Below the pieces are notes generated by a model. The model was not told the origin of the DNA. It did not search any database and saw only the letters and a list, made by a program, of their open reading frames with translations. From the NCBI GenBank assembly GCA_944323645.1, contig CALUTE010000011.1, positions 1-64,000 of the forward strand: DNA of 64,000 nucleotides, given 5' to 3'. Both the position numbers and the translations under genes were made by a program. Positions 1-8,616 of this stretch are shown here, in pieces. The DNA comes from an uncultured Helicobacter sp. (GTDB taxonomy: Bacteria > Campylobacterota > Campylobacteria > Campylobacterales > Helicobacteraceae). Position 1 is the first letter of the stretch. Each line of letters begins with the position of its first letter.

Positions 1-86
1 CCATAGAATCCATAGAATCCATAGAATCCATAGAATCCATAGAATCCATAGAATCCATAGAATCCATAGAATCCATAGAATCCATA
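1..86. repeat. 9-bp tandem repeat CCATAGAAT, at least 9 copies
   Basis: Nine perfect head-to-tail copies of CCATAGAAT fill positions 1-81, followed by a partial copy (CCATA). The array begins at the window edge, so its true length is unknown. Every copy junction recreates GAATC, the core of the 7-mer enriched throughout this window. No gene is visible within it. Copy number is likely to vary by replication slippage (inference). Confidence 0.97.
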
Positions 87-289
87 ATTGCAAAAATCCT
101 GCTAGATTCCCTCTTTTTACCTTTGTGATATTGCCAGCTCAAATAGACTTCCACGATGATCCTTGTTTTTGGCACATTATAGCAAATATCAAAAAAAAGG
201 GCTAGCAGTACCAAGCCACAAACCGAAGCAAGCTATGAGATAAGATCAGAATCTAAGCCACTAAAAGCAAGTCATAAAAAGCAGGCAAT

Positions 290-322
290 CCACACAGAAT
301 CCACACAGAATCCACACAGAAT
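290..322. repeat. 11-bp tandem repeat CCACACAGAAT, three copies
   Basis: Three perfect consecutive copies of CCACACAGAAT. Like the array at position 1, each junction makes AGAATCC. The stretch from 87 to 391 otherwise shows no gene; it is the long upstream region of the TonB-dependent receptor. Confidence 0.95.
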
Positions 323-391
323 AATCTCAACCAAGCCCTACCATAAGCACCACGCACTACTACAATACACCATCACCGACACATAAAAATA

Positions 392-410
392 AATAATGAT
401 AATAAATGTT
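392..410. promoter_or_regulatory. Fur-box-like operator upstream of TonB receptor
   Basis: AATAATGATAATAAATGTT matches 14 of 19 positions of the classical GATAATGATAATCATTATC Fur box. It lies about 120 bp before a TonB-dependent receptor, a typical iron-repressed gene. Iron regulation is inferred. Confidence 0.55.
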
Positions 411-456
411 ACTTTTTTTGCCATTAAGAGAAAACTGCCTGTATTTTAAGCAAATC

Positions 457-470
457 AAAAAAAAAAAAAA
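457..470. repeat. A14 homopolymer tract in receptor upstream region
   Basis: Fourteen consecutive adenines lie between the Fur-like box and the receptor start, about 60 bp upstream of the ATG. Helicobacter is known to vary promoter strength through length changes in A/T tracts, so this is a candidate phase-variable regulatory tract. No promoter hexamers are clear enough to place the tract exactly. Confidence 0.9.
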
Positions 471-494
471 TGCAAAATTCTTTCGGTTACAAAA

Positions 495-510
495 AATAGT
501 AATCGCTATT
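495..510. promoter_or_regulatory. Short inverted repeat next to the receptor RBS
   Basis: AATAG (495-499) and CTATT (506-510) form a 5-bp inverted repeat with a 6-nt spacer. It ends ten bases before the AGGAG ribosome-binding site (521-525) of the receptor gene. It could be an operator half-site pair or a weak 5' UTR hairpin; nothing in the sequence decides which. Confidence 0.3.
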
Positions 511-530
511 AAAATATTAAAGGAGTAAAA

Positions 531-2828
531 ATGTATTATAAAAAGGCGATGGTGGCGACAACTTTATGTATTTGTTTTATGGTCGCAGATGATGCAGAAT
601 CTAAAAATGAAATAAAAAAGATAGAAACGCGTATGCTTGAAAAGCAAGTCGTAACGGCCTCAGGATTTGGGCAAGACTACACGCTAGCCCCAGCAAGCAT
701 TAGCGTAGTAACGCCAGAAGAGATCCAATCTCGCCCCGTGCGGGATTTGGGCGAAGCAATCGCAAATGTTCCGGGTGTGAGCATCGATACAGGGGTAACC
801 AAAACTGGTGGGTATGGAATCTCTATCCGTGGTATGGGCACATCTTATACGCTTATCCTTGTCGATGGCAAGAGAGTCAATGGAGATTCTAGCCTTTTTC
901 CAAATGGCTTTGGAGATTCTGTAACAAGCTTTATGCCGCCTTTATCGGCTATTGAGCGCATAGAAGTCATACGAGGTCCAGCTTCCACACTCTATGGTAG
1001 TGATGCGATAGGCGGCGTGGTCAATATCATTACCAAGAAAAATTTTACAAAATGGGGCGCGAACTTTGGGTATGACTATACTTTCCAAGAATCTAAACCC
1101 TTTGGAAACACGCAAGGCTTTAATTTCTACACTGCAGGTCCGCTAAATGAGGCAAAAAACTGGGGGTTATCATTGCGCGGGCGACAATACACGCGCGATG
1201 GTGTCTCAGGCAGTGATTTAGCCGTAGCCCCTAACCACACAGGAGTGGGGAACTCTAGCCTTACTGCCAGCCAAGTGGTAGGCTCTGCTCCGGGCAGAAT
1301 CTATAATGTCGGGGGTAGGCTTACCTACAATGGCAACGCGACTTTAGATAACAAGCCTAAAAATAATGTATATCTTGATGTGGATTATTCCCAGCAAAAC
1401 TACGATAACAGCGATGGGCTCGTGATGAGTAACCGCAACAATTGGAATAACAGATACAACCTCCCAGAGCAAGAATTTCGCTCTGCCTATGGCTATGGTA
1501 GGAAGTATAATATCTATCGCGGCAATGTAGTACTTGCGCACAATGGGCTATATATCTCAAATCCTAACGGCATTCTCTCAAAGCTAACAACCGATACATC
1601 ACTTACATACAATATCACAAACAATGCCGGGCGATATGTACCAGGCAGCACATTTGCAACTGGGACAACCTCGCTAAATGGTGTCAATGCAGGCGATAGC
1701 CGAGAGATGACCAATCAAGACTTAATATTAGACCATAAGACCAATCTCTTTTTTGCCTTTGGCAGTAGTTTTGGGCTTAACACCACCTTTGGGGCGCGCT
1801 ATTGGTATAATAATTTCCACGATAAGCTCTTACAGGTAACAAGGAGTAATGCCGATATCGACCAGCACATCGGCGCGCTTTTTGGTGAGGGTGAGTTTAT
1901 GCTCTTTGATAGATTATTCTTAACCCTTGGAGCGCGCGGGAATTTCAACTCTATCTTTGGGGCAAATCTCTCGCCTCGCGCGTATTTAGCATATAATGCC
2001 ATCGATAATTGGCTTACTATTAAAGGCGGGGTATCCACAGGGTATAAAAGCCCAAGTTTAAATAACCTTGTCGCAGAAATCGTGAGCTTTTCTGGTTCGG
2101 GAACAAACCCCACTTATGGTAATCCAAACTTACGACCAGAATCTAGCGTGAATTATGAGCTTTCACTCATTAGTGATAATGACTTTTTTAATGTCTCTCT
2201 AACCGGGTTTTATATTAATTTTAAAGATAAAATCAATCAAGTCGGCGGAATGGGTGGTAGCATAACAGATGGACAGCCAATCCCAGCCATTGGCGTTACT
2301 TGCCATGCGACCAGTGGGGCTTGCTCATATTATGATAACGAAGATACAGCTATAAGCTATGGTGCGGAAGTGTTTTTAGGTATTAAGCCTATTAACGTGG
2401 GCTATGGTAGTATAAGTCTCAATGCTGCTTATACCTACAACAAAACAGAAATTATCCAAGGATCAGACATTGGTGCGCAATTTACAAATGTACCACTCCA
2501 CAGCCTTAATGCCTCACTCAACTACGATACGCATAGATTTGGTGCTTACATTCGTCAAGAATACAAAGCCGGAATCTATCGTGGCGACCCAAGTGTAGCA
2601 AACTCCGCAGCCGCAGCCGCAGGAGAGTACTATGACCCATATCATTTGACACACCTAGGCGGGCATATTAAGTTTAGTAACGCACTGCGACTAAATCTAG
2701 CGATCTATAATCTCTTTGATTTTAATTTCATCGATTATACGCAGTATAATGGCTCAAATTGGACAAATGCTTTCAACTATGTGCGCGAAGGGAGGCGATA
2801 CTATGCATCGATTGTTTTTGATTTCTAA
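531..2828 (+). CDS. TonB-dependent outer-membrane receptor (CirA/CfrA-like)
   Basis: Outer-membrane gated channel that would import an iron chelate such as a siderophore or heme, powered by TonB-ExbBD. The 765-residue protein is a usual length for the family. After a short signal-like segment (about 1-24) comes a TonB-box-like EKQVVTASG (37-45), then the plug domain (about 52-165) with the RIEVIRGPASTLYGSDAIGG signature. A 22-strand barrel follows, ending in FDF with a terminal Phe. An extracellular loop carries a Cys pair in GVTCHATSGACSY. The start is supported by AGGAG at 521-525. Upstream lie a Fur-like box and an A14 tract, suggesting iron repression and possibly phase variation. The ligand cannot be told from sequence alone. 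Confidence 0.9.
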   Translation: MYYKKAMVATTLCICFMVADDAESKNEIKKIETRMLEKQVVTASGFGQDYTLAPASISVVTPEEIQSRPVRDLGEAIANVPGVSIDTGVTKTGGYGISIRGMGTSYTLILVDGKRVNGDSSLFPNGFGDSVTSFMPPLSAIERIEVIRGPASTLYGSDAIGGVVNIITKKNFTKWGANFGYDYTFQESKPFGNTQGFNFYTAGPLNEAKNWGLSLRGRQYTRDGVSGSDLAVAPNHTGVGNSSLTASQVVGSAPGRIYNVGGRLTYNGNATLDNKPKNNVYLDVDYSQQNYDNSDGLVMSNRNNWNNRYNLPEQEFRSAYGYGRKYNIYRGNVVLAHNGLYISNPNGILSKLTTDTSLTYNITNNAGRYVPGSTFATGTTSLNGVNAGDSREMTNQDLILDHKTNLFFAFGSSFGLNTTFGARYWYNNFHDKLLQVTRSNADIDQHIGALFGEGEFMLFDRLFLTLGARGNFNSIFGANLSPRAYLAYNAIDNWLTIKGGVSTGYKSPSLNNLVAEIVSFSGSGTNPTYGNPNLRPESSVNYELSLISDNDFFNVSLTGFYINFKDKINQVGGMGGSITDGQPIPAIGVTCHATSGACSYYDNEDTAISYGAEVFLGIKPINVGYGSISLNAAYTYNKTEIIQGSDIGAQFTNVPLHSLNASLNYDTHRFGAYIRQEYKAGIYRGDPSVANSAAAAAGEYYDPYHLTHLGGHIKFSNALRLNLAIYNLFDFNFIDYTQYNGSNWTNAFNYVREGRRYYASIVFDF

Positions 2829-2931
2829 CCGCGCAAGAGTCATTGGGTTGTACCCCGTTTGTCTTGGGCTTATGCTCTAGTGTTATGTATCTAGGGCTTA
2901 TACCACGTAAATCCCATCATTTTGAGTGCTT

Positions 2932-3061
2932 CTGTCATTCTGAGGGAGGGCAACGCCCAACCGAAGAATCCAGCGCAAATCATCATTCTAAACACAGCGA
3001 AGAATCTAACAGAGTACAGAAGGATCTAACAAGATCTTTGCTATCGCTCAAGATGACGACA
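2932..3061. repeat. Intergenic inverted-repeat element (TGTCATTCTGAG family)
   Basis: The stretch opens with TGTCATTCTGAG and closes with CTCAAGATGACG, which are near inverted complements. Inside it are GAAGAATCC and GAAGAATCTAACA motifs. Related decayed copies occur at 31336-31388 and near 31539. It is non-coding in appearance: the ORF that crosses it has no RBS and no recognisable product. It resembles miniature palindromic intergenic repeats of other bacteria and could fold into a long stem in RNA. It separates two convergent genes. Confidence 0.6.
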
Positions 3062-3121
3062 AAAAGTTATTCTAATTCTTTTGTGTCCAAGACCCTTTTG
3101 TATCATTGCGAGGTTTTAGCC

Positions 3122-3153
3122 GCAGAATCTAAAGTGCTGACTTTAGATTCTGC
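3122..3153 (-). terminator. Perfect 14-bp hairpin after the FadL gene
   Basis: GCAGAATCTAAAGT (3122-3135) and its exact complement (3140-3153) are separated by GCTG. The hairpin begins 27 bp beyond the stop of the leftward FadL-type gene, so a terminator role is likely, though no T-run follows on either strand. Both arms contain the enriched 7-mer AGAATCT/AGATTCT in inverted orientation. Confidence 0.6.
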
Positions 3154-3180
3154 ATACCCCACTAGCAGGCTTAAGCAAGC

Positions 3181-4884
3181 CTACCAGCGATACCCTACGC
3201 TTGCGGTATAGATATAAAGCCCTCCAAGCCCTCCAGAATGATACAGCGAGCTCATCGAGGCTTTGAAGTTCCAGCTCCCAGCTAGCCCCACATCAAAGCC
3301 CCTGAAATTAAACTTCGCACCAACCCCGACCATATACCCATCAGAATCCGGAATCCCAACCTTATCTTGCGGGCTTGGCGCGGCATCATACGCAGCAGAT
3401 GCCATTAAACGCATTAAGGGTGTTTTATAAGTCGCGCCTATGCGAAAGGTATTGGTATCGCGCCAGCCAGCACCCATATTGCTCACCACGCCAAAGTTAG
3501 CGATTCCAACCATTTGTTTTAATGTTTCAGAGCTAAAGACATCTTTTAGCGCGACAAGTCCGCTTAAGCCTTCATACGTAGCATTCTCAAAATCTGGAGT
3601 TACATTAAACTTCCAGCCCCGACTCCAAAAGGTACGCTCATACACACCCTCAATCCTCAAACGTTTGTCAAAAAACTCGTGCGCATAGGCAAGCGTTAGA
3701 ATCTCTGGCATTTGCACAGCGATATTAAGATCGGCAATCGTTAGTACATTCCCCATAGCACCGCCCACATAGGTGAGTGCCTCAACTTTACCTGCCATAT
3801 TAAATTTTACCGGCGAGTTATACACCACGCTTGCCATACCATTATCAAACACGCGCAAAGATGCTGAGAGACGATAGCCATGGGAGAGATCTTTGCCCTC
3901 GCTTTTTTGATAGACTTTGGAAGTGCCATAAAGATTGGTTTTTTCACCTGTAACGCTGCCCATAAGCCCACCCCAATCTGTACATTCTGCTCCTCCTGTA
4001 CAACCCGGTATTTTATAGCCGAAAGCCTGTAGGATGCTTGTAAAAGGAATACCTAGTATCTCCATGTTTCTAATGGATTCTGGTATAAGGGCACTAACTG
4101 CTTCTGGGTGCTTGGCAAGATCGGCAATTTGCTGCTGGCTAAGCTGTATCCCTGTGCCCTCTTCATCAAGCGGCACATACACGACATTGTTAAAGCTCCC
4201 CATAGCATACATCACCCGATAGCCAAAGCCCACCGAGAAGCGGTTGTTTATCGTCCAAGAGATAGAAGGACTTGCCTCAATCATCATAATAAACACATCT
4301 TGCAAAAACTCGCCCCCCTTGCCAGCCCACTGCATAGCAAGCCCCGAGCTCGCTACAAAGCTTCCTCCAAATGTTATGCCGTGGTTTGTGCGTGATTTGT
4401 AAAACATCTTTGGGAGTACGAAGTTGGTATCGCCTGTGGAGCCAGTAACGATTTGAGAATCTGGAACAGAATGCTCTAAAATAACAGGCTTATTCAAGTC
4501 AGCTAGATCATCTATTCCAATACCTCCACACAAGGCTTGACCTATTCCAGAACCACAAAAATCAAAAATTCCTTGAATGGCATTTGAATAATCCATTGTC
4601 GTCTTAGAATAAAGCCCCTGATTGGTTGTCGCTACATCAAAGTTAAAGCCCGGAATCTTAATAAGACTTGTCGCAAGCTCAAACTCGCTTTTGTTCTCGC
4701 CCCAATCATTCTCAAACCCCATATTCGCAGGGTTATAATAGCTCGCATCAGCGCCCCGCGCCCCAGCGATATATGCAGAGCTAAGTGCGGTAGCATTGAG
4801 GCTTTGCTCTTGGATTTTAAAGCCATTGCCAAAGCTTTGCACTACAATCATACAAACACCAAAGGCTACAACAAAGTTTCTCAA
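3181..4884 (-). CDS. FadL/OmpP1 family outer-membrane transport protein
   Basis: Predicted outer-membrane beta-barrel for uptake of long-chain fatty acids or other hydrophobic molecules. A signal peptide (about 1-19) is followed by GFKIQEQSLNATALSSAY and GADASYYNPANM, the N-terminal hatch signature of the FadL/Toluene_X family. The protein ends in YRW, a typical barrel terminus. At 567 residues it is longer than E. coli FadL. The start codon is TTG (4882-4884) with AGGA seven bases upstream. It is convergent with the TonB receptor and divergent from hugZ. The substrate is unknown. Confidence 0.85.
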   Translation of the reverse strand: MRNFVVAFGVCMIVVQSFGNGFKIQEQSLNATALSSAYIAGARGADASYYNPANMGFENDWGENKSEFELATSLIKIPGFNFDVATTNQGLYSKTTMDYSNAIQGIFDFCGSGIGQALCGGIGIDDLADLNKPVILEHSVPDSQIVTGSTGDTNFVLPKMFYKSRTNHGITFGGSFVASSGLAMQWAGKGGEFLQDVFIMMIEASPSISWTINNRFSVGFGYRVMYAMGSFNNVVYVPLDEEGTGIQLSQQQIADLAKHPEAVSALIPESIRNMEILGIPFTSILQAFGYKIPGCTGGAECTDWGGLMGSVTGEKTNLYGTSKVYQKSEGKDLSHGYRLSASLRVFDNGMASVVYNSPVKFNMAGKVEALTYVGGAMGNVLTIADLNIAVQMPEILTLAYAHEFFDKRLRIEGVYERTFWSRGWKFNVTPDFENATYEGLSGLVALKDVFSSETLKQMVGIANFGVVSNMGAGWRDTNTFRIGATYKTPLMRLMASAAYDAAPSPQDKVGIPDSDGYMVGVGAKFNFRGFDVGLAGSWNFKASMSSLYHSGGLGGLYIYTASVGYRW

Positions 4885-5204
4885 TTCTTATTCCTAAATT
4901 CTTTTAAACTATATAAGCACAAGCTAGTCCAAACTTATACTTTCGGCTAAATGAACTAACCACAATATTATAATTAAAAAACACAAATATTCTCTTACAA
5001 AGGTGTAAATACCTAGCTAACATACAAAAAAGATAGAATCTACTAAGTATTTCTTAAAAACTTTGAGATAGAGATTTGATAAAGGCTTTTCACTTTGTAA
5101 GTTAAAGTGAAAGATAGTATTTGAGGATTTTAGATTTGAAAAAAGACTGTTATACTTATTTATCTTGCTTGCAGTTAATGATGTGTGCCAATTATTTTTT
5201 AATA

Positions 5205-5250
5205 GTTATTATTATTTTTAATAATAACATAAGCTTTTGTGATTTATAAT
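5205..5250 (+). promoter_or_regulatory. hugZ promoter with Fur-like operator
   Basis: A perfect 10-bp inverted repeat, GTTATTATTA (5205-5214) and TAATAATAAC (5219-5228) around TTTT, lies just upstream of a TATAAT -10 element (5245-5250) and covers the -35 position. The AT-rich arms resemble Helicobacter Fur boxes. The downstream gene is a heme oxygenase, a classical Fur target, so iron repression is a strong inference. The remainder of 4885-5204 shows no gene. Confidence 0.7.
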
Positions 5251-5277
5251 TCTTGCAACACAATAAAGGAGTATATA

Positions 5278-6042
5278 ATGGATTACGCGAGCATTCTTTC
5301 GCATATGAATGATCATCATACAAAAGAATTAGAAGCGCTTGTGCGCAAATTTGGTGGAGTACAAGAGCCCAAAAGTGTCGTGCTAGATTCTGTGGATTTG
5401 GAGGGGCTAGATATTGCATTTGAGGGCGGCAAGGTGCGCGTGGAGTTTCCTCAAAAAGCCACAAGAGAATCTATAAAAACCGCTATTATCGAGCTTTGCA
5501 AAAGTATAGAGCAAACACACGATCTAGCAAGCATAGAACAAGAAGTCAAAGCATTTGCTAAAAGCTTTGGCTCTGCCGCACTAGCAAGTCTTAGCCCGCA
5601 AGGAAAAGTGCTTGCAACCTATGCACCTGTGATACATCATAACGATAGATTCTACATCTACATTAGCGAAGTTGCCGAGCATTATGAGAGCATAAGAACA
5701 AATCCTACAAATATTGAGCTAATGTTTTTAGAAGATGAAAGCAAGGCAAAATCAGTGATTTTACGCAAACGTCTGCGCTATCGTGTAGAAGCTCGGTTTG
5801 TAGATCGTGGTAGTAGTGAATTTGAAGCAGTGTTTGCAAGCTTCATTGCTCAAAGCGGTGGTAGTGGTGGAATCAAAACGATTAAAACAATGAGTGATTT
5901 TCATCTTATCGAGCTTATAGCGCAAGATGGGCGCTTTGTCAAAGGGTTTGGGCAAGCATACGCTTTGCATAATGGCAAAGCAACATATCTTGGAGGCAGC
6001 GGCAATCCACACAACAGCCAGCACAATCCTCATAAACACTAA
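5278..6042 (+). CDS. hugZ: HugZ-family heme oxygenase
   Basis: Cytoplasmic heme-degrading enzyme that opens imported heme and releases iron. The 254-residue protein has the family layout: an N-terminal helical DUF2470-like part (1-90, with HMNDHH at 9-14), a split-barrel flavin-reductase-like domain, and a His-rich C-terminal tail (GNPHNSQHNPHKH) of the kind that supplies the heme ligand in H. pylori HugZ. KGFGQAYAL near 220 is conserved in the family. The ATG at 5278 is chosen because AAAGGAG precedes it; an upstream in-frame start at 5239 lies at the -10 region. The Fur-like operator fits an iron-starvation role alongside the TonB receptor. Confidence 0.9.
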   Translation: MDYASILSHMNDHHTKELEALVRKFGGVQEPKSVVLDSVDLEGLDIAFEGGKVRVEFPQKATRESIKTAIIELCKSIEQTHDLASIEQEVKAFAKSFGSAALASLSPQGKVLATYAPVIHHNDRFYIYISEVAEHYESIRTNPTNIELMFLEDESKAKSVILRKRLRYRVEARFVDRGSSEFEAVFASFIAQSGGSGGIKTIKTMSDFHLIELIAQDGRFVKGFGQAYALHNGKATYLGGSGNPHNSQHNPHKH

Positions 6043-6138
6043 CCACATAAGCTAAGGAGTAATAGGGTCTTGGGTTGCGGTGGGTCTCCTTAGTTGTTGT
6101 GATTTTTTTGGTTTAATCCTGTTTGCATTATTTTCCTT

Positions 6139-6168
6139 AACTCCCCTTTCTCTCTCCTTAGGGGAGTT
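6139..6168. terminator. Bidirectional terminator between hugZ and MATE gene
   Basis: AACTCCCCT (6139-6147) pairs with AGGGGAGTT (6160-6168) over a 12-nt loop in the gap between two convergent genes. A second, looser pair, CTAAGGAG (6052-6059) and CTCCTTAG (6086-6093), lies nearer the hugZ stop. T-runs are short. Confidence 0.6.
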
Positions 6169-6175
6169 TATCTAG

Positions 6176-7489
6176 TTACCAAAGCTTTTGCCATCTTTTA
6201 CTATACCATCTCCAAGCATTGATCATTCCGCGCAAGCATTCATCAGCACAAAACCCAATCCATATTCCAACAATTCCAAATCCTGCATAAAAACACAGCA
6301 CATATCCTAATGGCAAACTCACACCAAACATAAATACAAGCCCACTCAAAAAAGGAAAGCGCGCATCGCCACTAGCACGCAAAGCATTGACCATAACAAT
6401 ATTAAACGTCCTGCCTAGCTCAAGAACAAGCGAAATACTAAAAAGAGGTAGCATCACAAGACGCAACTCCTCCACAAGCTCAAGCATATCCATTATCATA
6501 AAACGCGCCATAAACACACTTACAACAACAATAAAGCTTGCCACAAGGCTTATACGCAAGGCTTTGAAGCTATGTTTGTAGGCTATATCAAAACGTCTAG
6601 CACCAACAAGCTTGCCGATGATGATTTCATTGCCAATGCTAATTGCTTGTCCAGCTAGCATAATAAAAAGTGAAATCTGAAAATAGATTGTCTGCACGCT
6701 TGCCTGTGCTGCACCAAGCGAAAACACAAAACTTAATGCTATGGTGTATTGCACGATCCATAGTAGATTCTCCCCAGCACTAAAGCCACCTATACGCAAA
6801 ATACTACGCAAAACCTGTTTATGCAAAACAAGAAAATCCTGCACAGATGGTTTGTAACGAATCCAAAACAAAAGCGCAATACCAAGCAAGATAAGCAAGG
6901 TTATGCGCCCTGCAATAGTAGCAAGTCCAACACCAAATAACGCCAAATCCGTATAAGAAAGCGTAAGATAGTTGCCAAGAAGGGTTACTCCATTCATACC
7001 AATTGCACTAAACATCACAAAATATGCGAGATTATAAACACGCACAATTGCGCTTAATAACAGATTGAGTGCTTCGATTATGAGGCAAACTCCAAGCAAC
7101 TGCAAGTAGATATTTGCTTGATAATGCTGGCTTGTGGGTGTTCGTAGCAGGGTCAATAAACTATCAGAAAAGCATACAATGCCAAACGCACAAATACAGG
7201 CTAAAATCATCGTCCAAAGCGCGCTTTGTGCTATCACGGTGCGAGAAAGCTCAGCATTTCTTGCGCCAAGAGCCTGGGCAAGCACGATACTGCACCCTAC
7301 AGAAAGAAAACTAAAAATTGTGATAAATAAATCAAAAATCTGATTCCCCGCACCAAGCGAACCTGCAAGATAATTTGAATACCTTGTAACCATATATGTG
7401 TTAAGCATTAATGAAAAATAATGCAACAATAGTTCAATCCCAATAGGTACAGCAAGTGCATTAAGGCGCAAGGATTGTTTGGAGGACAT
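6176..7489 (-). CDS. MATE family multidrug/Na+ antiporter
   Basis: Inner-membrane exporter with about 12 hydrophobic segments over 437 residues, standard for NorM/DinF-type MATE proteins. The N-terminal block (ALAVPIGIELLLHYFSLM, then LGAGNQIFDL and QALGARN) fits the family. A second half with AGQAISIGNEIIIGKLVGA repeats the motif, as expected from internal duplication. The ATG at 7489 is preferred because AAGGA sits five bases upstream; a TTG thirty bases earlier has no RBS. It is last in the leftward block after dnaB, comEC and the ligase. Substrate is not predictable. Confidence 0.87.
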   Translation of the reverse strand: MSSKQSLRLNALAVPIGIELLLHYFSLMLNTYMVTRYSNYLAGSLGAGNQIFDLFITIFSFLSVGCSIVLAQALGARNAELSRTVIAQSALWTMILACICAFGIVCFSDSLLTLLRTPTSQHYQANIYLQLLGVCLIIEALNLLLSAIVRVYNLAYFVMFSAIGMNGVTLLGNYLTLSYTDLALFGVGLATIAGRITLLILLGIALLFWIRYKPSVQDFLVLHKQVLRSILRIGGFSAGENLLWIVQYTIALSFVFSLGAAQASVQTIYFQISLFIMLAGQAISIGNEIIIGKLVGARRFDIAYKHSFKALRISLVASFIVVVSVFMARFMIMDMLELVEELRLVMLPLFSISLVLELGRTFNIVMVNALRASGDARFPFLSGLVFMFGVSLPLGYVLCFYAGFGIVGIWIGFCADECLRGMINAWRWYSKRWQKLW

Positions 7490-7588
7490 AGCCTTCCTTT
7501 GGCTTTGGTATAGCGACAATTATAGCAGATTCTACAATATAGCCATAAAACTTAGGAAAAAGCGCGATATGCTCTTGCTAGATCACAT

Positions 7589-8569
7589 TTAAGGTGCAGT
7601 ATAGATTCTATAAAAAGTTGCAAAGCGCGGGATTCCACTAGCAGTAAAACCTCGGTATTTGTATGTGATAATTGTACCAATTGGTGGAGGATTCTTACGT
7701 TCCATATCGCTAAAACCACTACCAATTTTAAATCGTATGGTCTTTGTTGGCACATTTTCATCGTGCTGCTTTAGGATTTGTTCGCAAGTTATAGAACCTA
7801 GCATACCACTTAATCGCCCCTTGCCTGCATTGTGAGCGACAACCTTGCATTCTGCATCGTGGTAGGATTTGAGTTTGAGTGCGTTTTTGGTACGTTTGCG
7901 CTCATAAGGCGCACTATCAAGCCGAATCACAAGCCCTTCAGCACCAAGCGCTTCAAGCTTATGCAAATGTTTTGTAAGCTGATGTTGTGATGTGATATGT
8001 TCTTGCGGAATAATGTGGATTCTGCTTGTGGGTGTTTGCTCAAGGTAATGTGCAAGCCTGCTAAGACGTTGTGTGAGTGTGCATTTGGGAGTGTCTTTAG
8101 AATCTACTTGTGGCTTTTTTAGATTTTGTTCTGCGCTAGAATCTAGCAGACACTCTGGTACATCAAAGACATAATACCCCACTTTCTCCCATAAGGAACA
8201 CAAGCATTCCTCACCCTCACATTGTGTGTTAATAATCTTTAGCATTGCTTCAAACTGCCCGCGCCCTATCCAAAGTTCGCCATCAAGTCCAAAGGGTGGA
8301 AAATGCTGCAAAAAGCATTGGGGCGCATTGATTGGCTTGCCATTGCGACTAAAGAGTGTTTTGCCATTCCAGATTCCACGCACTCCATCAAGTTTTTCGC
8401 TTACCAAATAGCCTGCAAGAGATCCATTCTCTAAAAGCGAGCTTTGATACTCCATAAGTTCTAAAACTTTTATAGATTCTGTGGTGTTTTTAGGCGTGGC
8501 ATTTTCTGCAAACACAAAAGCACCAAACAAACATACTAGCACAATATAGGTGTGGATTCTCTCTAGCAT
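7589..8569 (-). CDS. Secreted ATP-dependent DNA ligase (Lig E-like)
   Basis: Seals nicks in DNA through a lysyl-AMP intermediate. The nucleotidyltransferase motifs are in order: KLDGVRG with catalytic Lys59 (59-65), DGELW (96-100), YYVFDVP (132-138), EGLVIR (211-216) and LKLKSYHDAE (231-240), followed by an OB-fold part. An N-terminal signal peptide (about 1-21, ending FVFA) points to the periplasm, as reported for Lig E enzymes of several proteobacteria. At 326 residues it is somewhat longer than minimal Lig E, with an insert near 140-165. It lies 47 bp after comEC in the same direction, suggesting a role in handling transforming DNA. Cofactor supply in the periplasm is an open question. Confidence 0.88.
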   Translation of the reverse strand: MLERIHTYIVLVCLFGAFVFAENATPKNTTESIKVLELMEYQSSLLENGSLAGYLVSEKLDGVRGIWNGKTLFSRNGKPINAPQCFLQHFPPFGLDGELWIGRGQFEAMLKIINTQCEGEECLCSLWEKVGYYVFDVPECLLDSSAEQNLKKPQVDSKDTPKCTLTQRLSRLAHYLEQTPTSRIHIIPQEHITSQHQLTKHLHKLEALGAEGLVIRLDSAPYERKRTKNALKLKSYHDAECKVVAHNAGKGRLSGMLGSITCEQILKQHDENVPTKTIRFKIGSGFSDMERKNPPPIGTIITYKYRGFTASGIPRFATFYRIYTAP

Positions 8570-8616
8570 CTTTTCTCGCTTAATGAAGTATTATAGCCAC
8601 AAATCATACAAAAGCC

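Noticed and set aside
1-86. CRISPR array
   Set aside because: Direct 9-bp units with no spacers; no cas genes in the window.
2843-3211. 122-codon ORF after the TonB receptor
   Set aside because: It crosses the intergenic repeat and the perfect hairpin at 3122-3153, overlaps the end of the FadL gene, has no RBS and shows repeat-derived composition.
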